NCBI RefSeq assembly: GCF_004000925.1
Contig: NZ_BIME01000014.1
Span: forward strand, 1-64,000
From: Paenibacillus illinoisensis NBRC 15959
GTDB taxonomy: Bacteria > Bacillota > Bacilli > Paenibacillales > Paenibacillaceae
DNA length: 64,000 nt
Reading direction: 5' to 3'
A program made the position numbers and the translations under genes. The notes under the pieces were generated by a model. That model was not told the DNA's origin. It saw only the letters and a program-made list of their open reading frames with translations, and did not search any database. Of this stretch, positions 33,518 through 40,956 are shown piece by piece (positions within the stretch are counted from its first letter, which is position 1; each line of letters opens with the position of its first letter).

Positions 33518-33562
33518 ATGGATTTTTGGACTGATAATACGCTGACACGGGTGAACGAATGA
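33518..33562 (+). CDS. 14-residue mini-ORF coupled to hepT
   Basis: ATG at 33518 follows a strong GGAGGGGAAGG and encodes MDFWTDNTLTRVNE, ending in a TGA that overlaps the hepT ATG (ATGA). hepT itself has only a weak GGGTG in front, so ribosomes probably reach it by translating this mini-ORF. The peptide may have no function of its own. Confidence 0.5.
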   Translation: MDFWTDNTLTRVNE

Positions 33563-34533
33563 AACTATTGGATATTTTCGGGTTGTTAAAAAAAGACATG
33601 GATTACATTGAAAAAGAATTGTATCGCAGTGTGCAGGGAGACCAGAAACTGCTAAGTGAAACTTCACTACATCTGCTCAAAGCAGGCGGGAAGCGTTTGC
33701 GACCAGTATTTGTACTGCTCGGCGGTAAATATGGTACATATGACATTGAACGCCTGAAGTTGATTGCGGTACCGCTGGAATTGATTCATTCCGCTTCGCT
33801 GGTACATGACGATGTTATTGATAATGCGGAGACACGGAGAGGCAAACCTACGGTAAAGTCCAAATGGGATAACCGGATTGCCATGTACACCGGGGATTAT
33901 ATCTATGGAAAAGCACTTCAGATGACAGCTGGCCTGTCCGATCCGGACATCCATCGTATTCTGGCGAAGGCCATGGTGCAGATGTCTATCGGTGAGATGG
34001 AGCAGATTCGTGACTTTTTCAATACAGGACAGAGTGTTCGCAATTACTTGCTGCGGATCCGTCGCAAAACGGCGCTGCTGATTGCAGTCAGCTGCCAGCT
34101 TGGAGCTCTGGCTACACGTGCACCAAAACATGTTTCTTCGCTCCTGTATACTTACGGATATAATGTGGGCATGGCCTTCCAGATTCAGGATGATGTACTT
34201 GATCTGGTGGGAACAGAGAAACAGCTGGGCAAGCCTCCAGGTAGTGATATGAAACAGGGCAATATTACGCTGCCAGTTCTATACGCTCTACAGGAACGTG
34301 ATCTTCGTGAGCCGCTGCTTAACGAGATTTCGCGTGTTCAGCGTGAAGATGGACGGGCAAGTGCCTCGGATGCGATTGGAATGATTCGCCAAAGTCAAGG
34401 AATCGCTAAAGCTGAAGCACTGGCTGACCGATATATGAAGAAAGCGCTCGATGCTCTGGAACAGCTGCCTAATATCAAGACAAGCAAAAATTTGCGCGAT
34501 ATTGCACATTTTGTTGTCAAGCGGACTCATTAA
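33559..34533 (+). CDS. hepT: Heptaprenyl diphosphate synthase component II
   Basis: Catalytic trans-prenyl chain-elongating subunit. 324 residues with the Asp-rich motifs DDVIDNAETRRG (first, DDxxD) and QDDVLDLVG (second), plus GGKRLRP near the N-terminus. Partner of hepS upstream. Starts inside the preceding mini-ORF stop. Confidence 0.95.
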   Translation: MKLLDIFGLLKKDMDYIEKELYRSVQGDQKLLSETSLHLLKAGGKRLRPVFVLLGGKYGTYDIERLKLIAVPLELIHSASLVHDDVIDNAETRRGKPTVKSKWDNRIAMYTGDYIYGKALQMTAGLSDPDIHRILAKAMVQMSIGEMEQIRDFFNTGQSVRNYLLRIRRKTALLIAVSCQLGALATRAPKHVSSLLYTYGYNVGMAFQIQDDVLDLVGTEKQLGKPPGSDMKQGNITLPVLYALQERDLREPLLNEISRVQREDGRASASDAIGMIRQSQGIAKAEALADRYMKKALDALEQLPNIKTSKNLRDIAHFVVKRTH

Positions 34534-34690
34534 AGTGCAGTGATATGATCATGCTGCTTATTGCTCCGGTTTACTCCAAAGACATAGATGTGAGATTCCT
34601 CATTGGGAGGAATTGGACATGTATGTTACAATCAAAGTGATTGCGTCTACATAATGAACTAACTTTGAACCGTGAGTGAGGAGTGAGCGT

Positions 34691-35134
34691 ATGGATCGTA
34701 CATTTTTGATGGTAAAGCCGGATGGTGTGCAGCGTGGTTTGATTGGGCGTATCGTTAGCCGTCTGGAAGACAAGGGGTTTAAAATGGTGGCTGGGAAACT
34801 GGTTCAGATGACAGAGGATCAGGCAAAGCGCCATTATGCGGAACATGAAGGAAAGCCGTTTTTTGATGATCTGGTGCAGTTTATCACATCCGGGCCTGTA
34901 TTTGCGATGGTCTGGGAAGGTGATGACATTGTGGCACTTGCGCGGATCGTTATCGGCAAAACCAATGTAAAGGAAGCGGCTCCCGGTACGATCCGCGGAG
35001 ACTTTGCGAGCCACACACCGCATAACCTGATTCATGGAGCTGATTCCCCGGAGTCTGCCACTCGTGAAGCAGCAAACTTCTTTACTTCAGATGAATTGGT
35101 GACGTACGACAAGAGCATCGCAGCCTGGTTGTAA
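34691..35134 (+). CDS. ndk: Nucleoside diphosphate kinase
   Basis: 147 residues, full length, balancing NTP pools by phosphotransfer through a histidine. Motifs: FLMVKPDGVQRGLIG, RHYAEHEGKPFF, GTIRGDFA and the active-site NLIHGADS (usual form N-x-x-H-G-S-D). The order hepT-ndk-cheR-aroC is as in Bacillus. ATG follows GTGAGGAGTGAGC. Confidence 0.97.
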   Translation: MDRTFLMVKPDGVQRGLIGRIVSRLEDKGFKMVAGKLVQMTEDQAKRHYAEHEGKPFFDDLVQFITSGPVFAMVWEGDDIVALARIVIGKTNVKEAAPGTIRGDFASHTPHNLIHGADSPESATREAANFFTSDELVTYDKSIAAWL

Positions 35135-35158
35135 TTTATTAGCCAGAAGGGTGATACG

Positions 35159-35950
35159 ATGCTGGAGCAGGAACAACTAGACCCGGATTATGCCGGTTTT
35201 ATTCGGAAAATCAAAGAGAGCACAGGCATTGATCTTGCTCAATACAAGGAAGGCCAGATGAAAAGACGGCTGACCACACTTCGAAACAAAAACGGGTTTC
35301 ATACATTTTCCAATTTTTTTGATGCCATGCAGAAGGATAAGTCGCTGTTTTACGAATTTCTCGATCGGATGACGATTAACGTTTCGGAATTTTGGCGAAA
35401 TCCTAACCGCTGGGAAGTGCTCCGTGACGAGATCCTTCCTGAATTGATTGGTCCAAAGCGCCGTGTAAAGGTATGGAGTGCAGCTTGTTCAACTGGCGAA
35501 GAGCCCTATACACTTGCCATGATTTTGGATACGATGGGCATTCTTAAGGACAGTTCCATTACGGCGAGTGATCTGGACGAAGGCGCACTGGCCAAAGCCA
35601 AGGAAGGGCGTTATATGGAGCGTTCGCTCAAGGATGTCCCCAAAGAGACAGCCAGTCGTTATTTTAAACAGGACGGGTTGGTTTATCGAATCGATGACAA
35701 GCTCAAAAGCTCAATCAAGTTTATGAAGCAGAATCTGCTGCTGGACCCGTTTGATGATGGGTTTGATCTGATTGTGTGCCGGAATGTAATGATCTATTTT
35801 ACCGAGGAAGCCAAAAATCTGTTGTATCATAAATTTGCAGCAAGTTTACGGCCAGGCGGCATTCTATTCGTAGGCAGCACAGAACAGATCTTCTCCCCTG
35901 GACAATACGGTCTGGAGACAGCGGAAACGTTCTTCTATCGCAAAAAATAA
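35159..35950 (+). CDS. cheR: Chemotaxis methyltransferase CheR
   Basis: Methylates glutamates of chemoreceptors with SAM. 263 residues: helical N-terminal domain (MKRRLTTLRNKNGF), then the SAM domain with NVSEFWRNPNRWEVL, WSAACSTGEEPYTLAM, ASDLDEGAL, CRNVMIYF. Away from other chemotaxis genes, as in B. subtilis. GAAGGGTGATACG precedes the ATG. Confidence 0.96.
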   Translation: MLEQEQLDPDYAGFIRKIKESTGIDLAQYKEGQMKRRLTTLRNKNGFHTFSNFFDAMQKDKSLFYEFLDRMTINVSEFWRNPNRWEVLRDEILPELIGPKRRVKVWSAACSTGEEPYTLAMILDTMGILKDSSITASDLDEGALAKAKEGRYMERSLKDVPKETASRYFKQDGLVYRIDDKLKSSIKFMKQNLLLDPFDDGFDLIVCRNVMIYFTEEAKNLLYHKFAASLRPGGILFVGSTEQIFSPGQYGLETAETFFYRKK

Positions 35951-35971
35951 ATAAGGTTAACGGATTGGATG

Positions 35972-36015
35972 ACCGTCTGGATTACACACGAACATGTGTC
36001 CAGACGGTTATTTGT
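35972..36015 (+). terminator. Intrinsic terminator after cheR
   Basis: ACCGTCTGGA / TCCAGACGGT with an inner ACAC/GTGT pairing, followed by TTATTTG; the T run is imperfect. Confidence 0.75.
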
Positions 36016-36109
36016 ATTTCCGGGTAAAAATGAGTGTAATTTCAGCTCCGAATTGTGCCAGGACAAGCTGACCAGAATTTTGTTTTTGGGCAGGAAACGA
36101 CGGGCTTTC

Positions 36110-36138
36110 TTGTCAAAGCGGGTCAGCTATACTATAAT
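36110..36138 (+). promoter_or_regulatory. Sigma-A promoter of the aroC-aroB-aroH group
   Basis: TTGTCA (36110-36115), 17 bp, TATAAT (36133-36138), about 60 bp before aroC. The same -35 and spacing recur at the trp promoter. Confidence 0.75.
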
Positions 36139-36200
36139 GAGCAAAGAAATTATGGGATTTTAGCAATGTGCAGTTTAACAGTTTAAAGGGGGAACGTATT

Positions 36201-37370
36201 ATGAGTTTACGTTATTTAACCGCAGGGGAAACGCACGGACCCCAATTGACCGCGATTATCGAAGGATTGCCAAGCAATCTGAATATTGATTTTGAGGAAC
36301 TGAACTTCCAGCTCCACCGTAGACAAAAAGGATATGGTCGTGGACGCCGGATGCAGATTGAGAAAGATCAGGCCAATTTTGTGGGTGGCATCCGTCACGG
36401 ATATACAACTGGAGCTCCGGTAGCTTTGGTCGTTCAAAATAATGACTGGAAACACTGGCAGAACATTATGAATATTGAGCCTATTGAAGGCAGTGATGAA
36501 GAGAAACGCCGCGTTCATCGTCCTCGTCCTGGACATGCGGATCTGAACGGCGGACTCAAATATAATCTGAAAGATCTGCGCAACGTTCTAGAGCGCTCCA
36601 GTGCACGTGAAACAACGGTACGTGTAGCTTGTGGAGCGATTGCCCGTCAATTCCTGGCTGAGTTTGGCATTAAGGTAGCGGGGCGTGTACTGCGTATCGG
36701 AGAGATCGAAGCACCTTACCAAGACCTGCCTATCGATGAGCTGATTGAAGTAACCGAAGCTTCCTCGGTCCGAGTAACGGATGCAGAGACGGAGAAGAAG
36801 ATGGAAGCCTACATTGATCAAATCAAGCAGGAAGGCGACTCCATCGGAGGAATCGTGGAATGCATTGTTGAAGGTGTGCCTGTCGGTCTCGGAAGCCATG
36901 TGCAGTATGATCGCAAACTGGATGCACGAATTGCTCAAGGTGTCATGTCTATTAATGCCTTTAAAGGTGTGGAGATCGGTATCGGATTCGAAGCAGGAAC
37001 GATTCGCGGCTCCCAGGTACATGATGAAATTCTTCACACGGAGGAACGTGGTTACCACCGGGCAACCAATCGTTTGGGTGGATTTGAAGGCGGCATGACC
37101 AACGGAATGCCGGTCGTGGTTCGTGGGGTTATGAAACCTATTCCGACACTCTACAAACCACTTCAAAGTGTTGATATTGATACCAAAGAAGCCTTCACTG
37201 CCCAAGTCGAACGTTCAGATGCTTGTGCCGTTCCGGCAGCAAGCGTAGTCATGGAACATGTGGTGGCATGGGAGATTGCCAAGGCATTCCTTGAGAAGTT
37301 CGGTGGGGATTCCATGGAGGAAATTCGCGCGAACTACAACAACTATACCACTCAATTGGAGAGCTACTAA
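36201..37370 (+). CDS. aroC: Chorismate synthase
   Basis: Last step of the shikimate pathway (EPSP to chorismate, needs reduced FMN). 389 residues with LRYLTAGETHGPQL at the N-terminus, RRQKGYGRGRRM, HRPRPGHADLNGGLKY, RSSARETT and GFEGGMTNGMP. Named aroF in older B. subtilis usage. First gene of the aromatic supraoperon. AAAGGGGGAAC precedes the ATG. Confidence 0.97.
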   Translation: MSLRYLTAGETHGPQLTAIIEGLPSNLNIDFEELNFQLHRRQKGYGRGRRMQIEKDQANFVGGIRHGYTTGAPVALVVQNNDWKHWQNIMNIEPIEGSDEEKRRVHRPRPGHADLNGGLKYNLKDLRNVLERSSARETTVRVACGAIARQFLAEFGIKVAGRVLRIGEIEAPYQDLPIDELIEVTEASSVRVTDAETEKKMEAYIDQIKQEGDSIGGIVECIVEGVPVGLGSHVQYDRKLDARIAQGVMSINAFKGVEIGIGFEAGTIRGSQVHDEILHTEERGYHRATNRLGGFEGGMTNGMPVVVRGVMKPIPTLYKPLQSVDIDTKEAFTAQVERSDACAVPAASVVMEHVVAWEIAKAFLEKFGGDSMEEIRANYNNYTTQLESY

Positions 37371-37371
37371 T

Positions 37372-38469
37372 ATGCGTCAGCTGACAGTTCAGTTGGAGGA
37401 ACGCTCATATCCCATTCTGATTGGCAGTGGTCTGCTCGCTGAGGCGCCTCGATTTTTTGAGCAATATGGATTGACCAAGAAAAGTCCGCTGCTCATTATT
37501 ACAGATGAGAATGTGGCTCCCAAGTATTTGGCTGGTCTTGAACAGACCCTCCGAGCGGCTGACTACACAGTTGTCTCGGCAGTGGTTCCTTCGGGAGAGA
37601 CATCCAAATCCCTATCGGTTTATCAAGACATGATGACAGTTGCCATTGAGGGTAAGCTGGATCGCAGTTCCGCCATTATTGCGTTGGGCGGAGGCGTTGT
37701 GGGAGATCTCGCTGGATTCGTGGCGGCTACATATATGCGTGGAATCAAGTTTGTACAAGTACCTACAACAATCCTCGCACATGACAGCAGTGTTGGTGGT
37801 AAAGTAGCCGTTAACCATCCGCTAGCCAAAAATATGATTGGTGCATTCCATCAGCCTGAGCTTGTGCTCTATGATGTGGACACACTTCAATCCTTGCCGC
37901 CGCGCGATGTTTCAGCCGGACTATCGGAAATGCTGAAGCACGGACTGATTCGCGACGAAGCGTTTGCACATTGGTGTGAAGAGCATGCTGAAGCGTTGCT
38001 CGCGCTTGATCCGGAAGCACTCGGATACGGACTGGAACGCGGATGCGGCATCAAGGCTGAAATTGTGTCACGTGATGAGCGGGAAAACGGCGAGCGTGCA
38101 CTTTTAAATTTGGGCCATACCATTGGTCACGCAATTGAAGCGATAGCTGGATACGGGGAGTTTTTGCATGGAGAAGCCATTTCTATCGGGATGGCCGGAT
38201 CGGCTTTGCTGGGCGAGAAGCTTGGTGCACCTGCAGGTCTATATGACGATACGGTGCGGATGCTTCGTTCCCTGCGATTACCGGTCACCATGCCGAAACA
38301 TCTGGATACCGATGCGTTGATGGATGCCATGATGCATGACAAGAAATTCCGTGAAGGACATATGGTTTTCATTATTCCGGATCGGATTGGAGCAGCGCGA
38401 ATAGTGAAAGACGTGCCCGTATCGGCAGTTCGGGATGTCATTGAATTGCTTAAGAAGGGAGCAGAATAA
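37372..38469 (+). CDS. aroB: 3-dehydroquinate synthase
   Basis: Second shikimate-pathway enzyme, NAD- and metal-dependent. 365 residues with GGGVVGDLAGFVAATYMRG, the metal ligand regions EMLKHGLI and NLGHTIGHAIE, and LHGEAISIGM. ATG at 37372 just after the aroC stop, with GGAGAGC in front; a longer frame from 37258 overlaps aroC and is rejected. Confidence 0.97.
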   Translation: MRQLTVQLEERSYPILIGSGLLAEAPRFFEQYGLTKKSPLLIITDENVAPKYLAGLEQTLRAADYTVVSAVVPSGETSKSLSVYQDMMTVAIEGKLDRSSAIIALGGGVVGDLAGFVAATYMRGIKFVQVPTTILAHDSSVGGKVAVNHPLAKNMIGAFHQPELVLYDVDTLQSLPPRDVSAGLSEMLKHGLIRDEAFAHWCEEHAEALLALDPEALGYGLERGCGIKAEIVSRDERENGERALLNLGHTIGHAIEAIAGYGEFLHGEAISIGMAGSALLGEKLGAPAGLYDDTVRMLRSLRLPVTMPKHLDTDALMDAMMHDKKFREGHMVFIIPDRIGAARIVKDVPVSAVRDVIELLKKGAE

Positions 38470-38471
38470 CG

Positions 38472-38849
38472 ATGGTAACACGTGGAATTCGCGGGGCTAC
38501 AACAGTCACGCAAAATAACGAAGAACAGATTTTGAAGGAAACAGCGGTATTGCTGCAGGAGATTGTGGACCGCAACGATATTAAGCCGGAAGATATCTGC
38601 AGCGTCTGGATTACGATGACGGGCGATTTGGATGCAGCCTTTCCAGCGAAGGCCATTCGCCAACTGGAAGGCTGGGAATTGGTACCTTTGATGTGTGCAC
38701 TGGAAGTACCCGTTAAGGGCGCCTTGCCGAAATGCATTCGTTTCATGGTGCATGTGAACACAACCAAAGACCAACATGAAATCAATCATGTGTACCTGAA
38801 TGGTGCACAATCCCTGCGGCCTGATTTGGCTGCACCTTCGAATTCATGA
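38472..38849 (+). CDS. aroH: Chorismate mutase, AroH class
   Basis: 125 residues of the monofunctional B. subtilis-type fold: RGIRGATTV, a long helix, WITMTGDLDAAFPAKA and VPLMCALEVPV, with Arg near the N-terminus and the conserved C-terminal VYLNGA. Converts chorismate to prephenate, the branch to Phe and Tyr. Last gene before the trp leader. Confidence 0.96.
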   Translation: MVTRGIRGATTVTQNNEEQILKETAVLLQEIVDRNDIKPEDICSVWITMTGDLDAAFPAKAIRQLEGWELVPLMCALEVPVKGALPKCIRFMVHVNTTKDQHEINHVYLNGAQSLRPDLAAPSNS

Positions 38850-38861
38850 GAAATAGAGTGG

Positions 38862-38890
38862 TTGTCAAACCATTCTGAATGCTGTATAGT
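38862..38890 (+). promoter_or_regulatory. trp promoter
   Basis: TTGTCA (38862-38867), 17 bp, TATAGT (38885-38890). The predicted start near 38897 is about 470 nt before trpE and only ~5 nt before the first GAG triplet of the TRAP site. Confidence 0.8.
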
Positions 38891-38901
38891 GAGAAACAGT
38901 T

Positions 38902-38956
38902 GAGTAGAGTATGAGTTGAGCTGAGAGCAGCTGAGATAGTGGAGTATATAGCAGAG
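38902..38956 (+). promoter_or_regulatory. TRAP-binding site, 11 triplets, in the trp leader
   Basis: Triplets GAG at 38902, 38907, 38913, 38918, 38923, 38933, 38942 and 38954, TAG at 38937 and 38949, and a CAG at 38928; spacers are 2,3,2,2,2,2,1,2,4,2. TRAP is an 11-mer that binds 11 (G/U)AG repeats usually 2-3 nt apart, so the count and spacing fit. mtrB is present at 29067. Additional TAG/GAG at 38887-38893 overlap the -10 and are not transcribed. Confidence 0.85.
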
Positions 38957-39049
38957 TCCAGCGGGTGGTAGCCGGAGTAACAAGGTCGGCCAACTGATTC
39001 GCGGTACGTCGTGCTACAGGATTGATAGGAACAGGAACCTCATATTGTG

Positions 39050-39078
39050 AAACGTGTCCAGTGACACCGTTTTGTTTT
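39050..39078 (+). terminator. Possible first attenuator hairpin in the trp leader
   Basis: AAACGTGTC-CAGT-GACAC(C)GTTT with one bulged C, then TGTTTT. It lies between the TRAP site and the leader peptide and could be the terminator that TRAP favours. The stem is modest. Confidence 0.4.
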
Positions 39079-39151
39079 GGTATATGCTCATTTTTGTTTG
39101 TTGAGATCCCATTTCGTTTCTGTGATGGTATCGTGCAAACAGGAGGAGCTA

Positions 39152-39190
39152 GTGAACCCATATTCAAGACGTGCAGGTTGGTGGATGTAG
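39152..39190 (+). CDS. trpL: trp leader peptide with tandem Trp codons
   Basis: GTG at 39152 follows AGGAGG (39141-39146) by five bases. The 12-codon frame encodes MNPYSRRAGWWM and stops at TAG 39188-39190, with two adjacent TGG codons at 39179-39184. The design (short frame, strong ribosome site, adjacent Trp codons near the stop, intrinsic terminator ~100 nt downstream) is that of an enterobacterial-type trpL attenuator. Chance occurrence of all features in a trp leader is small, but translation is not proven. Confidence 0.75.
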   Translation: MNPYSRRAGWWM

Positions 39191-39288
39191 GACGTTCATT
39201 CATGAGACTGGTCTGATGATCCAGCATGGAAGTATAGGGACTTGTTATTTATGAAGCACCAAACTGTTAATTACAGCTTATAAACCCA

Positions 39289-39318
39289 GAACCTCTACCT
39301 GATGGTAGAGGTTTTTTT
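39289..39318 (+). terminator. trp attenuator terminator
   Basis: AACCTCTACC (39290-39299), loop TGAT, GGTAGAGGTT (39304-39313), then T residues to 39318: a perfect 10-bp intrinsic terminator 50 bp before trpE. Its 5' arm can instead pair with GTAGGACGTTC (39187-39197), right after the Trp codons, or partly with GGTCTG (39210-39215). Confidence 0.92.
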
Positions 39319-39367
39319 GTTATATACAACCGACTTTCTTCTACCTAATCTGAAAGGACGTGATCTG

Positions 39368-40939
39368 ATGATAACGCCAAACGTTAATCAAGTACTGAAA
39401 ATGTCGAGTGAATACAATCTGATTCCGGTAGTCAAACGGATTTTGGCTGATATGGAAACACCTATCCGGATTTTCCGCCGTTATGCTGAGAATGACCGGG
39501 CGTTCCTGCTGGAAAGTGTGGAGGGTGGTATTCAGTGGGCAAGGTATTCTTTCATTGGTACGGATCCGTTTCTGATGATTTCGGCCAAAAAGGGCCGGAT
39601 GGAAGTGGAAGAAGCTGGCCAGAAGCGCGAGCTGCCGGGCAAACCCATTGAAGAACTAAAAGCGCTGCTGCGCAAGTACCGTAGTCCCAAAGACGACGAA
39701 CTGCCGCCATTTACAGGCGGAGCGATTGGTTTTTTTGGATATGATCTGCTGCAATATTATGAGAAGCTTCCGGCTCATGCGCTGGATGATCTGAATATGG
39801 ATGATATTCGCTTCATGTTCTGTGACCAGATTATTGTGTTTGACCACGTGAAACAGCAAATGCTGCTTGTCGGCAACGTTCATGTCAAAGAAGGAGCAAC
39901 GGATGAGGACATCCGGAAAGCTTATGCAGTGACATCAGAGAAGCTTGAGCAGGCCGCTGAGCGCTTGCAGCAGCAGGGACCAGGGGAAAACCTGAATCCG
40001 CGATCCATTCCGGGAGACGTTGATCTGGGGGATATTCGTTCCAACCTAACTAAGGAACAGTTTATCGGTAATGTGGAGCAAGCCAAGGAATATATCCGTG
40101 CAGGTGATATTTTTCAGGTCGTGCTGTCGCAGCGCTTCCACATCGATACTGAAGTTTCCCCGCTTCATGTGTATCGTGTACTTCGGACACTGAACCCATC
40201 GCCCTATATGTATTATTTGAAAATGGATGATGAAATCATTGTCGGGACCTCACCAGAGGCTCTGGTGAAGGTGGACGGAAATCGTGTGGAGACACGGCCG
40301 ATTGCCGGCACACGTCCAAGAGGTGCAACAGAAGCGGAGGATCGTGCTCTTGCAGCCGATCTGCTGCAGGATGAGAAGGAGCGGGCGGAACATCTCATGC
40401 TGGTTGATCTGGGCCGCAACGATCTCGGCCGTGTATCGAAATTTGGCAGTGTGAAGTGTGACATGTTCATGGAGATTGAGCGTTATTCTCACGTCATGCA
40501 CATGGTATCGAACGTGACGGGCGAGCTTAGAGAAGACAAGGACTTCTTCGATGCATTCCTCTCTTGTCTCCCAGCTGGAACAGTATCGGGTGCACCGAAG
40601 CTGCGTGCGATGGAGATTATTGCAGAGCTTGAAAAAGAAGCACGCGGTGCCTACGCAGGCGCTATCGGGTATCTCGGGTTCTCCGGTAACATGGATGCCT
40701 GCATTACGATTCGAACCATCATTTTCAAAAAAGGAAAAGCGTACGTGCAGGCCGGAGCAGGCATTGTATGGGACTCGGTACCTGAAAGTGAATACGAGGA
40801 AACAGTCAACAAGGCGAAAGCATTACTTAAAGCAATCCGGACAGCGGAGGCCATGTTCCCTCCCAAGGGGAAAGATAACCACCTGACACTTGCCAATGCA
40901 GATTATTTTGTGACGCCAGCCACGGCTGTACAGAACTGA
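39368..40939 (+). CDS. trpE: Anthranilate synthase component I
   Basis: Makes anthranilate from chorismate. 523 residues with the feedback-site region LLESVEGG-x-ARYSFIG and the chorismate-binding C-terminal domain (PSPYMYYLKMDDEIIVGTSPEALVK, RPIAGTRPRG, LVDLGRNDLGRVSKFGSV, GTVSGAPKLRAMEII). ATG 39368 follows AAAGGACG; the longer frame from 39302 begins inside the attenuator and is wrong. No trpG follows: as in Bacillus the glutamine amidotransferase subunit is presumably the shared pabA of the folate operon. Confidence 0.96.
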   Translation: MITPNVNQVLKMSSEYNLIPVVKRILADMETPIRIFRRYAENDRAFLLESVEGGIQWARYSFIGTDPFLMISAKKGRMEVEEAGQKRELPGKPIEELKALLRKYRSPKDDELPPFTGGAIGFFGYDLLQYYEKLPAHALDDLNMDDIRFMFCDQIIVFDHVKQQMLLVGNVHVKEGATDEDIRKAYAVTSEKLEQAAERLQQQGPGENLNPRSIPGDVDLGDIRSNLTKEQFIGNVEQAKEYIRAGDIFQVVLSQRFHIDTEVSPLHVYRVLRTLNPSPYMYYLKMDDEIIVGTSPEALVKVDGNRVETRPIAGTRPRGATEAEDRALAADLLQDEKERAEHLMLVDLGRNDLGRVSKFGSVKCDMFMEIERYSHVMHMVSNVTGELREDKDFFDAFLSCLPAGTVSGAPKLRAMEIIAELEKEARGAYAGAIGYLGFSGNMDACITIRTIIFKKGKAYVQAGAGIVWDSVPESEYEETVNKAKALLKAIRTAEAMFPPKGKDNHLTLANADYFVTPATAVQN

Positions 40940-40956
40940 GAGAGGAGAGACCGGAT

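Noticed and set aside
38961..38975. GCGGGTGGTAGCCGG in the trp leader, similar to a T-box core
   Set aside because: One inserted base breaks the consensus, no Stem I precedes it and no matching terminator follows.
38976..38986. AGTAACAAGGT, identical to a piece near the 3' end of 16S rRNA
   Set aside because: Only 11 bases long, with no further rRNA similarity on either side; coincidence.
39022..39216. 64-residue frame from a TTG in the trp leader
   Set aside because: No ribosome site at its start; the region is better explained by regulatory RNA and the 12-codon leader peptide in a different frame.
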